A stretch of 64,000 nucleotides of DNA from JAUMBM01 sp964441755 (GCA_964441755.1 CAYTVG010000007.1:62001-126000); one strand, 5' to 3'. Shown: positions 18,452 through 28,285, counted from the first letter of the stretch. The notes: generated from the letters alone by a model not told the origin. Program-made: numbers and translations.

Positions 18452-20599
18452 TCACCGGCGCTTAAACAGCCGTGCGATGGTACGCCCTATCTCGTCCAGA
18501 CGCTCGATAGGTTCATGTATCGACGGATTTTTGAGGTTGATATAAGCAAGATCGCTTACGCCAGCCTGCATGGGATAGACGAGAATAAAACTATGGGCCT
18601 TAAAAGCCTCATTGAGATAGACAGGCACCTGTGCCATATATTCCTGGTAAGAGAGTCTGTCCTCCCGGCTCATGATAATCATTAAGTTGTCGTCTCTTTG
18701 TATCTGCCCCTTGACTGTAAGCAACTCATCTGCTTGCTGCAGAGATACAAAAGAGGAATCGACAGCATGCTTCGCATGGATATTTTTCAGGCAGGCCAGG
18801 GTATCAGGCCTGGCATAAAAGACCAGTCTCGCACCCGTATTGCGGGCAATATTCCAAACCTTTACCAACCAAAAAGGAAAGCCTATTTCTCGCTCTGCAT
18901 GCTCAGGAAGCAGGATGAGATGTCTTTTCACGGTTGATAAAGGCTGGGCCGCTTTATAGATGAGCGTCGTAGTATTGCAACGAGTCAGAATCCCTTCTGT
19001 CAAATTTCCCAAAAATGAGTCCGTGAGTCCCTTTTGGTGGTGGAGCCCCAGGATGATGTCCGTTATTTTCTGCTCTTTGACAACGCTTGAGATGCCATTG
19101 ACCAGATTCAGGTCATAGCGGAGCAATTCACGGATGGTATTATCCGTAGCCGCTGCGGCTCTTGAGGCTTTGTCCAAAATTTTCTGTGCCTGCAAATAAG
19201 CAGCTGCATCGTCAACCGCATTATTGACAACACTGAGTGCATACAGCTCCGTCATCAACCGGGGCGACTTGATGGTAATACTGAGGTTAACCAGCTCCTC
19301 AGTGGTGTCGGCATTGCTGACGGGTATCAGAATACGCTCCCGGAAATCCCAGTCAGGTTCTTCACTTTGTGATGATTCAAGTAAAGCTATATTTTTGGCT
19401 CCTCGCTGTGCGACAAAGGTGGCGATTGTACAGGTCACCAGAATCATGAGAATGGTACCGTTCAACACGCTCTCACTCAACAACCGGACAGGGTCGCCAT
19501 TGGCATCTAAGCCGATGATGATATTGTAACCAACCAGCACTGCTGCCAGTGTGGCTGCTGCCTGGGCATTACTCAGACCGAAAATCAGCCTTCGCTCGTC
19601 AGCACTCATGCGATACGTTTTCTGCGCCAGCCAGGCAGCAACAAATTTGCTAAACGTAGCCACGACCGTCATCACAACGGCAACCAGTATCGTCTCTTTA
19701 TCTTTGACGAAGGATTCAAAATCGACCAGCATACCCACCCCGATCAGAAAGAAAGGAATGAAAATCGCGTTGCCGACGAACTCAATGCGATTCATCAGCG
19801 CTGAAGTCTGGGGGACCAGCCGATTGAGCGACAAGCCTGCCAGAAAAGCACCTATGATCGCTTCTACACCCGCCAATTCAGCCATGACAGCCCCCAGAAA
19901 CACCATAGATAATACAAAAATGTACTGCGATACACTGTCGTCATAACGCTTAAAAAACCAACGCCCTATGACAGGAAATCCCAACAGCACAGTAGCACCG
20001 AACAACATTACCGATGCCGTCAGGCGCGTCCAAAATTCTGCATTGACCTCCCCGGTCGTCATCTTGACAATCACCGCCAGCACCAGCAATGCCAGTATAT
20101 CCGTTATCATGGTACCGCCAACGGCTATCTGTACTGCCCTGTTTTTGGCAACCCCCAGCTTACTGATTAAGGGATAAGCAATCAATGTATGGGAGGCAAA
20201 CATGCTGGCCAGCAGTATAGAAGAAAGCATGGAAAAATGCAGTAAATAAAGTGCTGCCCAAAGACCGATGCCCATAGGAATAGAAAAGGTGTACAGACCA
20301 AAAACCAGACTTTTACTACTGTTTTTCTTAAACTCGTTGAGATCGATTTCCAGACCTGCCAAAAACATGATGTACAGCAAACCGGCCGTACCTGACAAGA
20401 TAATACTGCTGTCCCGCTCCAGCAAATTGATGCTGTGCGGCCCTATAATGGCCCCGGCTATGATCAATCCCAATAGGTGCGGTATCCTGAGTTTATTGAG
20501 CAGCAGTGGCGCAAATAATATTATCAGCAGGATAACCAGGAACTTCAGAATAGGATTCGTCAGCGGTAAAGTAGTATCATAAATATCCAGCAGTATCAT
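18452..20599 (-). CDS. CPA2-family cation:proton antiporter with C-terminal cytoplasmic domain
   Basis: The product is a 715-residue inner-membrane protein. The first 410 residues hold about 12 hydrophobic segments of the KefB/NapA type (LLLNKLRIPHLLGLIIAG, then FLAGLEIDLNEFKK), with the paired acidic region typical of CPA2 around ITDILALL. The last 290 residues are a soluble part resembling tandem universal-stress-like domains. It would exchange Na+ or K+ for H+ for pH or salt homeostasis; the ion is not predictable. It is probably monocistronic: 92 nt separate it from the ATP-grasp gene upstream, which runs in the same direction. Confidence 0.85.
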   Translation of the reverse strand: MILLDIYDTTLPLTNPILKFLVILLIILFAPLLLNKLRIPHLLGLIIAGAIIGPHSINLLERDSSIILSGTAGLLYIMFLAGLEIDLNEFKKNSSKSLVFGLYTFSIPMGIGLWAALYLLHFSMLSSILLASMFASHTLIAYPLISKLGVAKNRAVQIAVGGTMITDILALLVLAVIVKMTTGEVNAEFWTRLTASVMLFGATVLLGFPVIGRWFFKRYDDSVSQYIFVLSMVFLGAVMAELAGVEAIIGAFLAGLSLNRLVPQTSALMNRIEFVGNAIFIPFFLIGVGMLVDFESFVKDKETILVAVVMTVVATFSKFVAAWLAQKTYRMSADERRLIFGLSNAQAAATLAAVLVGYNIIIGLDANGDPVRLLSESVLNGTILMILVTCTIATFVAQRGAKNIALLESSQSEEPDWDFRERILIPVSNADTTEELVNLSITIKSPRLMTELYALSVVNNAVDDAAAYLQAQKILDKASRAAAATDNTIRELLRYDLNLVNGISSVVKEQKITDIILGLHHQKGLTDSFLGNLTEGILTRCNTTTLIYKAAQPLSTVKRHLILLPEHAEREIGFPFWLVKVWNIARNTGARLVFYARPDTLACLKNIHAKHAVDSSFVSLQQADELLTVKGQIQRDDNLMIIMSREDRLSYQEYMAQVPVYLNEAFKAHSFILVYPMQAGVSDLAYINLKNPSIHEPIERLDEIGRTIARLFKRR

Positions 20600-20691
20600 A
20601 CAATAAGCCCACTGTAAATCCGGTAAAATAATGGCCGTTCAACCTTCGTACATTCCGCATACAGCCACGCAATATGTTGTTTATGGGAACA

Positions 20692-21894
20692 TTAATGCGT
20701 TGGCTTATCCCTGGGAGGAGCGCTGGCATGAAAATCGCGCTTAACCTCCTCTGCATAGGTATCCAGCAAAGCCAACACACGGCTTCGGTCGGAAGAGCGG
20801 ACGATCAGCCCCACATGGAAAGGTTTGTCAATTTTCCAGGCAATCTCCTGATCACCGAAACGCGCCTGATCGGGATGCTCATACCTGCTCAGCGATACAA
20901 GTATGCCTGCATGGTCATAGCGAGGCTCAGGTGTCTGATACACTTCCCCCCTTGCCATGGCCGACTCAAGTCTCGCCCACTCAGCCCATAAATTGATGCC
21001 GGAAGATGTTTCCACCATCTCTGCCAAGTGCGCCCCGCCTACGCGGGAGGATGTTTCCAAAAAATACCACTTGCCATCTTCATGGCAGCGAATATACTCT
21101 GTGTGAGAAGCACTGAACTTCATGCCAAAAGCTTTCATGACTTTGGCATTGAGTCGCTGTATAGCTTTGTCTTCTTCCTCTCCGAAAGGCAGGGTACAGG
21201 ATCGGAAAATACCTCCCCCATGTGCTACCTCCATAGGGGTTGCCAGGTATTTGGAGGCCCTGCAAAACGTCAGTTTCCCATCGACGCTGAGCGCGTCGGC
21301 GTGGTATACATCACCGGGCTTAAACTGCTCGACCAGGTAACGGTGACGATCCTCACCCAGTCCTTGCAGCACCTTCCAGAGTTCCTCGGAGGTGTGCACT
21401 TTTTTAATCCCCGCCGCGCTTGCCTCTGCCCTTGGTTTGACTACCCAGGGAGGCGCTACGCGCCGGCAAAAATCATCAATGTCCGCATCGTTGAACAGAG
21501 GCGAAAATGCCGGCACAGGAATCCCCGCATCTGCTGCCTGTATACGCATAGCCAGTTTGTCGCGAAAATAGCGGGCCGTCGTCTGTCCCATGCCCGGAAT
21601 CCGAAATTCTTCCCGCAAAAAAGCAGCTTTTTCCACATCAAAATCATCCAGCGCGACAATGCGGTCTATACGGTGCCGGCGCTGCAACCAAGCCACCCCT
21701 TTGGCCAGATTGCTGAGATTTTCCGGAGAATTTTCATCCGTGTCGAGATAGAAAAAATCATCAACCGATTCCCGGGGCCAGGCTTCATCGCGCAGGGAAG
21801 TCTTGGTAATCAAAAAGACCGTATTCCCCGCTGCTTTGCAGGCTTTGAGAAAATCAACTCCCTTGAAGTAGAATGAAATGCACAGGAAAGTCAT
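20692..21894 (-). CDS. ATP-grasp carboxylate-amine ligase-like enzyme
   Basis: The product has 400 residues. After a preATP-grasp Rossmann-like segment (CISFYFKGVDFLKACKAAG) comes the ATP-grasp fold: RDKLAMRIQAADAGIPVPAF, the ATP-binding lysine in WVVKPRAEASAAGI, the EQFKPGDVYHADAL strand and the metal-binding FLETSSRVGG near residue 280. It resembles biotin-carboxylase-like ATP-grasp proteins that make peptide or amide bonds. The substrate is unknown, and neighbours give no pathway hint. Confidence 0.8.
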   Translation of the reverse strand: MTFLCISFYFKGVDFLKACKAAGNTVFLITKTSLRDEAWPRESVDDFFYLDTDENSPENLSNLAKGVAWLQRRHRIDRIVALDDFDVEKAAFLREEFRIPGMGQTTARYFRDKLAMRIQAADAGIPVPAFSPLFNDADIDDFCRRVAPPWVVKPRAEASAAGIKKVHTSEELWKVLQGLGEDRHRYLVEQFKPGDVYHADALSVDGKLTFCRASKYLATPMEVAHGGGIFRSCTLPFGEEEDKAIQRLNAKVMKAFGMKFSASHTEYIRCHEDGKWYFLETSSRVGGAHLAEMVETSSGINLWAEWARLESAMARGEVYQTPEPRYDHAGILVSLSRYEHPDQARFGDQEIAWKIDKPFHVGLIVRSSDRSRVLALLDTYAEEVKRDFHASAPPRDKPTH

Positions 21895-22037
21895 GCAGCT
21901 GATGATTGACGGTTTAGCAATGATATTCAGTCGCTACAAGATAAGCGATTCTGGTTTTATTTCACCAAAAATCAGCTGGTATCCACAGATTTTCGGTATC
22001 AACAGCCGGCAAAAATCAGGCAGAAAGTGAGTTGTTG

Positions 22038-23297
22038 CTACTCTTCAGCAGCGGGCAAGCGCTCCACACGTACCCTGTCAATCCGGGTAGCATGTACAGA
22101 TTCCAGGTGAAAACGATAGCCCTCCATCTCAATAGTCTCTCCTTGAGCCGGGATATGACCTGTGGTTGTTACCAAATAACCCGACAGTGTGTGGTACTCT
22201 CCCTCCGGAAAAGCCAGCCCGTATTCTTCGTTCAGATAACTGATTTCCAGTCGGGCAGAAAAACGATAGGTGTGCTCGTCTATCTGTTCTTCCACATATT
22301 CTTCTTCATCATACTCGTCTTCGATTTCACCGAAAATTTCTTCCAGGATGTCTTCCAGTGTTATGAGGCCGGATATGCTGCCGAATTCGTCTACCACACA
22401 GGCAATATTGCTGCGGTCTTTGATGAATTTTTGCATCAGATCACTCACCCGCATGACCTCAGGCACGAACGAAATATCGAGTATGAGCTCACGGACAGAC
22501 TGCGGGCGCTGAAACAGCTGCTGATGGTGTACATAACCCAACGTCTGATTGATATCACCATCGACAACCAGAATACGCGACAACTTCGTCTCTGCAATCA
22601 GTTGTTCCAATTCCCCGATACTCGCTGCTACATCGATGGTCTCAACCTCCGTACGGGGGATCATGCACTCACGCACCCGCACATCCCTAAGGTTGAGCGC
22701 CTTGCCAAACATTTCCTTGTCAATCTCCTCTGCCTGTTCCGTCTGGGTGGCATTCACAAAGTGTTCGAGATCCATGCGCGTAAAAACCTGGCTTTCCTGC
22801 TTGATGTCCTGATTGAAAAGAAGCCTGATCACGCCCTTTGATGCCAGCGTGAGCAGCCAGGTGGGGGGCAACAACAGCAACTGCATTGCTCTGAGGGGTA
22901 TCGCCAGCAGATAAAGCGCTTCATCGGCATAGGCCCTGAAGATGGCCTTAGGTACAAATTCTCCGAAGATGAGCAGGATTATGGTAATTATAAGCGTACT
23001 GGCGAGCAGTACCAGCCCTTCCTGAGAGGCATCAAGGCCCAGATAATGTGCCAGTAAGTAGTCGATAGGCCCTGACACGAGAAAGGTAAATATAACCAGT
23101 ACAATATTGTTGCCTACCAACATGGTACTCAGAAAACGCGACGGATGGTTAAAAAACTCCGTAAATATTTGTCCCCGGGTACCCCCTCGCTTCTTCTTTA
23201 ATTCGACTTTGAGTTTATTGGCCGATACGAAGGCTATCTCCGAGCCAGAGAAGAGGGCGGACAAAGCGAGCGTCAGGATGATACCTAAGGTAAGCAT
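22038..23297 (-). CDS. CNNM/HlyC-CorC family membrane protein with CBS pair
   Basis: The product has 419 residues from ATG 23297, which I prefer to an upstream TTG (23324). An N-terminal DUF21 transmembrane domain (SALFSGSEIAFVSANK, then LIFGEFVPKAIFRAYADEAL) is followed by two CBS domains (around 200-330, VRECMIPRTEVETIDV and IACVVDEFGSISGLITLEDI) and a C-terminal CorC/HlyC domain. Relatives transport Mg2+/Co2+ or are called hemolysins; in Bacteroidota such genes often follow lptC, as here (lptC ends 225 nt upstream). GldE of gliding bacteria belongs to this wider family, but nothing specific supports that name. Confidence 0.85.
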   Translation of the reverse strand: MLTLGIILTLALSALFSGSEIAFVSANKLKVELKKKRGGTRGQIFTEFFNHPSRFLSTMLVGNNIVLVIFTFLVSGPIDYLLAHYLGLDASQEGLVLLASTLIITIILLIFGEFVPKAIFRAYADEALYLLAIPLRAMQLLLLPPTWLLTLASKGVIRLLFNQDIKQESQVFTRMDLEHFVNATQTEQAEEIDKEMFGKALNLRDVRVRECMIPRTEVETIDVAASIGELEQLIAETKLSRILVVDGDINQTLGYVHHQQLFQRPQSVRELILDISFVPEVMRVSDLMQKFIKDRSNIACVVDEFGSISGLITLEDILEEIFGEIEDEYDEEEYVEEQIDEHTYRFSARLEISYLNEEYGLAFPEGEYHTLSGYLVTTTGHIPAQGETIEMEGYRFHLESVHATRIDRVRVERLPAAEE

Positions 23298-23356
23298 GTT
23301 TTTCTGTGAATATGAACAGCACAAAGGTAAGCAATTAAGCGTACGTTAGGGTTTTT

Positions 23357-23372
23357 CTGCCGGAGGCAAAAA
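23357..23372. repeat. Short intergenic stem-loop motif, copy 1
   Basis: CTGCCGGAGGCAAAAA; the TGCC-GGA-GGCA hairpin is flanked by T and A runs. An identical copy lies inverted at 36070-36085 and a one-mismatch copy at 58379-58394. All three are in gene-free DNA. Confidence 0.4.
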
Positions 23373-23522
23373 TGGGGTATTTTTCAAACATTTACACGTT
23401 TTTAGAAAAAAGCCGGCCGATTGAAAAAGCGGCAAATGCGCTGAAGGGGAATTGCCCCGGGTATACTAAAAAAAATTCCAAACATGCTATGAAGCAGGCA
23501 CTTAAAATGGGCAAACTGCGGG

Positions 23523-24101
23523 CTAGCGAAGGCTGTCTTTTCCTTCCTCAATGGCAATGATACCCTCCACCTGCAGAATGCGGGCGTCCGAGAAATCCTG
23601 ATTGGCAGTAAAGCCATGGCCATAGATGATCTCACGTGGTGTGGTGATGACCGCAAATTTTTTGGAGTAGACCTCTTTGCGCTTTTCGTCCCAGATGAGT
23701 TCATCTGTCTCCAATCGCTGTTTTTGCACACTGGTCCACACTACGCTGTCGCGGGCGACTACTTCACCCGCCCGATCTGACCGCATGGCAAAACGTGCCG
23801 TAAGTCGACTGCTGACCTGTTGGTTGGCATCAAAAAATTCGACCAGCACCCCATCCGAAAATTCCTGGCGCGGATTGGTTACTTCCAGGTAGTTGCGCAT
23901 GGTTTTGCCGGTTATTTTTACTTTCACCCGTGCCGAATCACTGTAGAGGATGCTCACATCGCTGGCCTCCTCAACTTTGGGATCGAGTCGGGCAAGTAAA
24001 TCCCCCGCATCATCCGCAGGCTGTTGGCAGCCCCAAAGTCCCCAGCTTGCCAGCACCAGCACTGCCGCCGGCAGCAGAATGATAAATCGCTTAGTCGCCA
24101 T
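23523..24101 (-). CDS. lptC: LptC-type LPS-export lipoprotein
   Basis: The product has 192 residues. The start is ATG 24101, which overlaps the end of porZ by 11 nt. A lipoprotein signal ends at a lipobox (WGLWGC, Cys25). The mature part has the DUF1239/LptC beta-jellyroll pattern seen in Bacteroidota: EASDVSILYSDSARVKVKI, then DGVLVEFFDANQQVSSRLTA, and near the end DARILQVEGII. LptC forms the periplasmic bridge between the LptBFG ABC transporter and LptA. Translational overlap with porZ ties LPS export to delivery of anionic LPS to the T9SS sortase. Confidence 0.85.
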   Translation of the reverse strand: MATKRFIILLPAAVLVLASWGLWGCQQPADDAGDLLARLDPKVEEASDVSILYSDSARVKVKITGKTMRNYLEVTNPRQEFSDGVLVEFFDANQQVSSRLTARFAMRSDRAGEVVARDSVVWTSVQKQRLETDELIWDEKRKEVYSKKFAVITTPREIIYGHGFTANQDFSDARILQVEGIIAIEEGKDSLR

Positions 24102-26478
24102 TGATAAACAGTATTCGTGTGACGGCAGCATCAGGCTGCGCTGTAAAACCTGCATACCGTGCGTTGGTGGTACTAAATACGAGATAAACCCCTGTCTGCA
24201 CCCGCCGGCCATTGTAGTCGCGGCCGTCCCATACAGCCTGCCCACCCAGTGCCCTGGTCTCATACACAAGGCGACCATTGACATCGGTGATTTTAATACT
24301 CGCGTCCCTCGCCAGTCCGCGGATGGCGATGGGGCCGTCGTATTCAGGGCGCACCGGATTGGGATATACGGTGATATCACTGCTATTCACCCTGCTGCCG
24401 GCTACTGCATCGCCCTGATAAGAGACAATCCCCTTGTCTGTAGCCACAAACACCTCCCCGGAGCGTGGATTTATGGTGATATCGCGTATCAGGTTGTCGG
24501 GCAAGGGCGAGTTGCGGTTGGAAAAATAAGCGATTTCTTCGCGTCCGTCGGCAGACATAAGGTAGAGGCCGTTGGTAGTACCTACCCACTTCCTGTTGGC
24601 CCCATCCACGGCAATACTCAGCACTGTCTGCGTTTTAAATAGATATTCTGCAAAATCATTGCGCTCGACGATCCGAAGCGTACCGCTGCAGCTACTTTCC
24701 AGGGCAGAAGCTCCGCATTCAAAAATAATAATCCCCTGAGCGGTTCCTACCCAAACATCCCCGTTGAGATCGATAGCCACACAGCGCACGTCATTGGTTG
24801 GCAGGTTGCTGTTGCTCTCTGTAATCGAACGGCAGCGATCATCATTGGCATCGTCAATCTTCCCTTCGCTAAAGACCAGCAGTCCTGCCTGCGAGCCCCC
24901 TTCAACCCACCACTTATAGCCCGTCAGCGGATCGACCGCTATCTGAAAAGGCCGGTTGAGGCCACAGGTAGTTGAAAAACTATGCCACTGTCCGCTTGGC
25001 GACATCCGGTGCAGCGGCTGCCCTTGGACGGCCGTTTCATTGCCAATCCACAAATTGCCTTCTTTATCAAAAGCCAGACTGCTGACGCGGGTTCGGTTGA
25101 GGTCACCTGCGGCATTCTGCAAGTTGGAATTCTGGTCATTGTAAAGCGTAAAAGTTTCCCTGTCCCACTCCAGTAAGCCCTCGTAAAAAGAACCTGCATA
25201 TACCTTCCCATTGACCGGACTGACGGCAATTGTCACTATATCAAAAAGATCATCTTCCCGCTGTGAGGAAAGGTCAAGGCCGGGGATGATACCCTGAAAA
25301 GCGCGCGTATTCCAGCGGTTGAAGATATTCCACTGCCCGTCGATCAGGCCGGCAATACCGTGGTCTATTCCCCTGGCCGACAAGGTAGATGAGAGGGCAC
25401 CCGTGGCTAACCACAGTTCGTCTTCGTAAGTGGTAAGATCCCAGCTAAGCTCAGAGTAAGGTGAGTTGAAGGATAAATACTGGCACAAACCGTCAGTCAC
25501 CTGATTGACATAGCGAAAATCCCGCCATTCGTCACCAAACCACACACGCCCATACTGGTCTTCAACCGCATAATTGGTCCGGCCAATACAGCCTGCTGCC
25601 AGTGAGCCGACATCCCCCCCTTGTGTAAAATAGAGTGCCTTACCGTTGCCACAGCCCCCCGACAAACAGCGATAGCCCGCAAGCAAGTGGGTTCCTTCAG
25701 CGCTTAGATACGCCAGCCGGAGTCCCGGGTCTGTTTCTGCGTAAAAAAGCTCCGCACGGTCATTTTCCCAGGCATAGAGCGACCCGCCAACACCTATATA
25801 CAATTTACCTCCATACACCCCCAAGGCCGAGCAATCATAGTCGGCCTGCAACCCATTGGACTCACCTACAAACGTCCACCGCCCAAAGTCCGTGATATTG
25901 GTCTCTGTCAGCGCTACGCGATACATACCTTCCTCCGTGCCCGCATACAAATATCCCTCATGCACAGCCACACTCGCTACCTCTATCCCTGTGAAAGTCG
26001 TCGAAAGAAAGCGATGCTGCTCAATATCTACAACCGAAACACCATAACCCGCTGCTATGTAGAGCCGTCCGTCATCTCCGACAAATAATTCCCGGATACT
26101 TTTGTCCCCGGTAAAATTGGTAAAGTTTCGAATCTGGATGAGCGTCCGCACCTCACCATCCTTCCAAAGATCTATCACACCATCTTCATAGACAACCACC
26201 AGCACATCGCGGCCGGGCATATACCGAATCATCCGTATGGCCGACCCGCTCAGGCCGTTTACTTTACTGATGCGGCGAATAGACAACTCCTCTTTGTCTA
26301 TAGCCAGCAAAGCCTGTGGACTGGCATAGATGATTTCTGTTTCACTCTGCGTGACCCAGTAGCCAATCCGGTAAGGAAAATGCGCCCGCCAGCTGCCAAT
26401 AGGCATTTCATTCTGCGCCCCCAGCGTCAAGGCTGTCAGCACACACAGCAGCAATTGCGCTAATTTTTTGTATGCCAT
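24091..26478 (-). CDS. porZ: PorZ-like T9SS surface protein (two-component-regulator-type propellers plus CTD-like domain)
   Basis: The product has 795 residues from ATG 26478 (signal peptide to about residue 22, LTLGAQ). The repeats FVGDDGRLYIAAGYGV, LYAGTEEGMYRV, VWVGTAQGIIIF and KWVGTTNGLYLM are propeller blades of the Reg_prop type. The C-terminus has the sorting-domain-like ITVYPNPVRP followed by a FlgD-like fold (KITDVNGRLVYET). This order (N-terminal GSWRAHFPY start, two propellers, CTD) is that of PorZ, which in Porphyromonas binds anionic LPS and feeds it to the PorU sortase. The 11-nt overlap with lptC fits a shared envelope role. Confidence 0.8.
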   Translation of the reverse strand: MAYKKLAQLLLCVLTALTLGAQNEMPIGSWRAHFPYRIGYWVTQSETEIIYASPQALLAIDKEELSIRRISKVNGLSGSAIRMIRYMPGRDVLVVVYEDGVIDLWKDGEVRTLIQIRNFTNFTGDKSIRELFVGDDGRLYIAAGYGVSVVDIEQHRFLSTTFTGIEVASVAVHEGYLYAGTEEGMYRVALTETNITDFGRWTFVGESNGLQADYDCSALGVYGGKLYIGVGGSLYAWENDRAELFYAETDPGLRLAYLSAEGTHLLAGYRCLSGGCGNGKALYFTQGGDVGSLAAGCIGRTNYAVEDQYGRVWFGDEWRDFRYVNQVTDGLCQYLSFNSPYSELSWDLTTYEDELWLATGALSSTLSARGIDHGIAGLIDGQWNIFNRWNTRAFQGIIPGLDLSSQREDDLFDIVTIAVSPVNGKVYAGSFYEGLLEWDRETFTLYNDQNSNLQNAAGDLNRTRVSSLAFDKEGNLWIGNETAVQGQPLHRMSPSGQWHSFSTTCGLNRPFQIAVDPLTGYKWWVEGGSQAGLLVFSEGKIDDANDDRCRSITESNSNLPTNDVRCVAIDLNGDVWVGTAQGIIIFECGASALESSCSGTLRIVERNDFAEYLFKTQTVLSIAVDGANRKWVGTTNGLYLMSADGREEIAYFSNRNSPLPDNLIRDITINPRSGEVFVATDKGIVSYQGDAVAGSRVNSSDITVYPNPVRPEYDGPIAIRGLARDASIKITDVNGRLVYETRALGGQAVWDGRDYNGRRVQTGVYLVFSTTNARYAGFTAQPDAAVTRILFINGD

Positions 26479-26541
26479 ATTTTTATATTTCACATTTATC
26501 CCATCATGCTTCCACTTACGCCCTTGTTGATGGCCAATGGT

Positions 26542-26591
26542 TTTGAGCAATGATATTCGGCGGCAGGTGCCGCCGAATATCATTGCTCAAA
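26542..26591. terminator. Near-perfect 50-nt palindrome, first of a tandem pair
   Basis: Arms 26542-26565 and 26568-26591 pair throughout. It lies between nadD and porZ, on the nadD side 86 nt after its stop. It is far longer than a normal terminator stem and has no strong T run, so a termination role is inferred. Confidence 0.5.
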
Positions 26592-26623
26592 TGCTTTCCG
26601 GTGTTTTAAAAATCATTTTCATG

Positions 26624-26660
26624 CAAGCTATTTTACCACCCTGGGTGGTGAAATAGCTTG
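26624..26660. terminator. 17-bp hairpin, second of a tandem pair
   Basis: Arms 26624-26640 and 26644-26660 pair with one G-U and a 3-nt loop. It starts 17 nt after the nadD stop (minus strand). Its sequence is unrelated to the neighbouring palindrome. Confidence 0.55.
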
Positions 26661-26677
26661 ATAGACAATTACGCTGC

Positions 26678-27262
26678 TTACCCCTCCCGATAGAGATTTG
26701 TTTTTTCAAGATAATAAAAAACCTGATCGGGCACCAGGTACTGCACCGACTTGCCTTCACGCAGACATTTGCGTATGTAGGTAGCAGACAACTCCATCAG
26801 GGGTGCCTGAAAAAAAGTTACCGAAGGGTGAGCCGCCAGTTCTGAGGTACCGCTATCAGGTCGGTTGTATACATATATGGTGTAGTCACGCAGCAGCACC
26901 TCATAATTTTTCCACTTAGGCAAGCTATCCAGATTATCAGCGCCCATGATGAGGACAAATGAGCGGTCGGGATATTTCTCCCGCAGATAGCTGAGGGTAT
27001 CAATCGTGTAGGAAGGCTTGGGCAACCTGAATTCTATGTCGGAAGCCAGTAGTCCGGGAGCGTCCCCGACCGCAAGCCGTACCAAGTGCAGGCGATCGTA
27101 ATCTGATGCAAGCGTATGTCTGGCTTTCAGCGGATTGTGCGGGCTCACCACCAGCCACACCTCCTGCAGATCTGTCTGCGTTGCCATATAGTTGGCAATG
27201 ATCATGTGCCCGGTATGTACCGGATTGAAAGACCCAAAAAATAAGCCCGTTTTTCGCTTCAT
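26678..27262 (-). CDS. nadD: Nicotinate-nucleotide adenylyltransferase
   Basis: The product has 194 residues and makes deamido-NAD from nicotinate mononucleotide and ATP in NAD synthesis. The nucleotidyltransferase start GLFFGSFNPVHTGHM carries the HxGH site; the family signature GADNLDSLPKWKNYE and the C-terminal ELSATYIRKCLREG (ISSTxIR-type) are present. I chose ATG 27262; the codon before it is GTG. It follows the PorG-like gene by 36 nt, probably in one operon, and two tandem hairpins lie after its stop. Confidence 0.92.
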   Translation of the reverse strand: MKRKTGLFFGSFNPVHTGHMIIANYMATQTDLQEVWLVVSPHNPLKARHTLASDYDRLHLVRLAVGDAPGLLASDIEFRLPKPSYTIDTLSYLREKYPDRSFVLIMGADNLDSLPKWKNYEVLLRDYTIYVYNRPDSGTSELAAHPSVTFFQAPLMELSATYIRKCLREGKSVQYLVPDQVFYYLEKTNLYREG

Positions 27263-27298
27263 CACTTGCTGTTGTCACCGACGCCAGGCAGTTGCCCT

Positions 27299-28153
27299 TT
27301 ACCGATTGCTCCGCCTGCCATAGGTAGGGCAGCGGAGATCGCCGAAGTAATACATCAATCCAATCCCTGCTACTACATACATATCATTGCGACCGGCATC
27401 ACCCCGCTGCCGTCCGGCGCGACCGAGAGCCCCAAGGGGCTCGCCCGGCACAGCCAGGGATCGATCGGACAAAGCCGCCGCCACGGATCCGCGAGATCTG
27501 ATGAGATCGCTCCGGTCCGGATAGGTACTACTGACATCGTCGATGTAATCCGTACGCGCATAGCGGGCACCGATATGAAAATCGACACTCCATTCGTAGC
27601 TGATATCCAGCTTAAGACCGAAGCCGTAGGTAAATGCACGCGAAAGTATGTAGTACTCCTCCCCTTTGAACTGCCCCTCTGTACCTAATGGTCGCAGCTC
27701 ATATACCTCTCCGTCCAGTACTGCAGTGGGGTTATAGTAAAAAAAAGAAACGCCTGCCAGCAGGTAAGGAGAAAAGAAATGGTTGCGCATGCCGTGATCG
27801 TACGGCAGAAAGTTGAACTCGAGCTGTGCGGAGCCATCGACGATAACTGATTGAAAGCTCAGGTTGCGGATTTGCTCAAAAGGATTGCGGCTCTGCGCAT
27901 CATAAGCTTCTACCTCACCATAGTTACCACTCAGGCGAAAAGCTATACGCTCGTTAAAATTGTAGCGTGCTGCCAGCCCCCCTGCCAGATTGAGGTTATC
28001 TAAGCGGTAGTCGGTATTGAGATCCCCGAAGTAGGTGATTGCCCCCATCCATGGACCCAGCTCCCAGCCCTTCATCTGTGCTGCTGTCTTGCCGGGCGCC
28101 AGCACGAGCACTGTGACCCACGCAATCAGTGTATAAATCGTCAGTCGCTTCAT
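27299..28153 (-). CDS. PorG/DUF6089-like outer-membrane beta-barrel protein
   Basis: The product has 284 residues with a signal peptide (cleavage near APGKTAAQ). The mature part begins with WELGPWMGAITYFGDLN, the start seen in DUF6089 proteins, and alternates aromatic/polar strands typical of an 8-stranded barrel (ARYNFNERIAFRLSGNYG, then YEWSVDFHIGARYARTDY). T9SS PorG belongs to this family, but other paralogues exist, so the T9SS role is inferred from family and from the porZ gene nearby. The C-terminus LMYYFGDLRCP is followed by a short basic tail. A TACCTTTG box lies upstream. Confidence 0.65.
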   Translation of the reverse strand: MKRLTIYTLIAWVTVLVLAPGKTAAQMKGWELGPWMGAITYFGDLNTDYRLDNLNLAGGLAARYNFNERIAFRLSGNYGEVEAYDAQSRNPFEQIRNLSFQSVIVDGSAQLEFNFLPYDHGMRNHFFSPYLLAGVSFFYYNPTAVLDGEVYELRPLGTEGQFKGEEYYILSRAFTYGFGLKLDISYEWSVDFHIGARYARTDYIDDVSSTYPDRSDLIRSRGSVAAALSDRSLAVPGEPLGALGRAGRQRGDAGRNDMYVVAGIGLMYYFGDLRCPTYGRRSNR

Positions 28154-28173
28154 ATTTTGATAACTTCAGGCCA

Positions 28174-28181
28174 CAAAGGTA
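28174..28181 (-). promoter_or_regulatory. Bacteroidota -7 box (TACCTTTG) for the PorG-like/nadD operon
   Basis: On the minus strand TACCTTTG matches TAnnTTTG and lies 21 nt before ATG 28153. No clear -33 TTTG was found. Confidence 0.5.
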
Positions 28182-28285
28182 GCACTAATTATTGGAGAAT
28201 ACTGCGGGCGGTACACCCGCTGACTGTCTATAACGATTACCCCTGTTTTGCTGGTATGAGTGTGTGTGATTTTATAGTTACTCCG

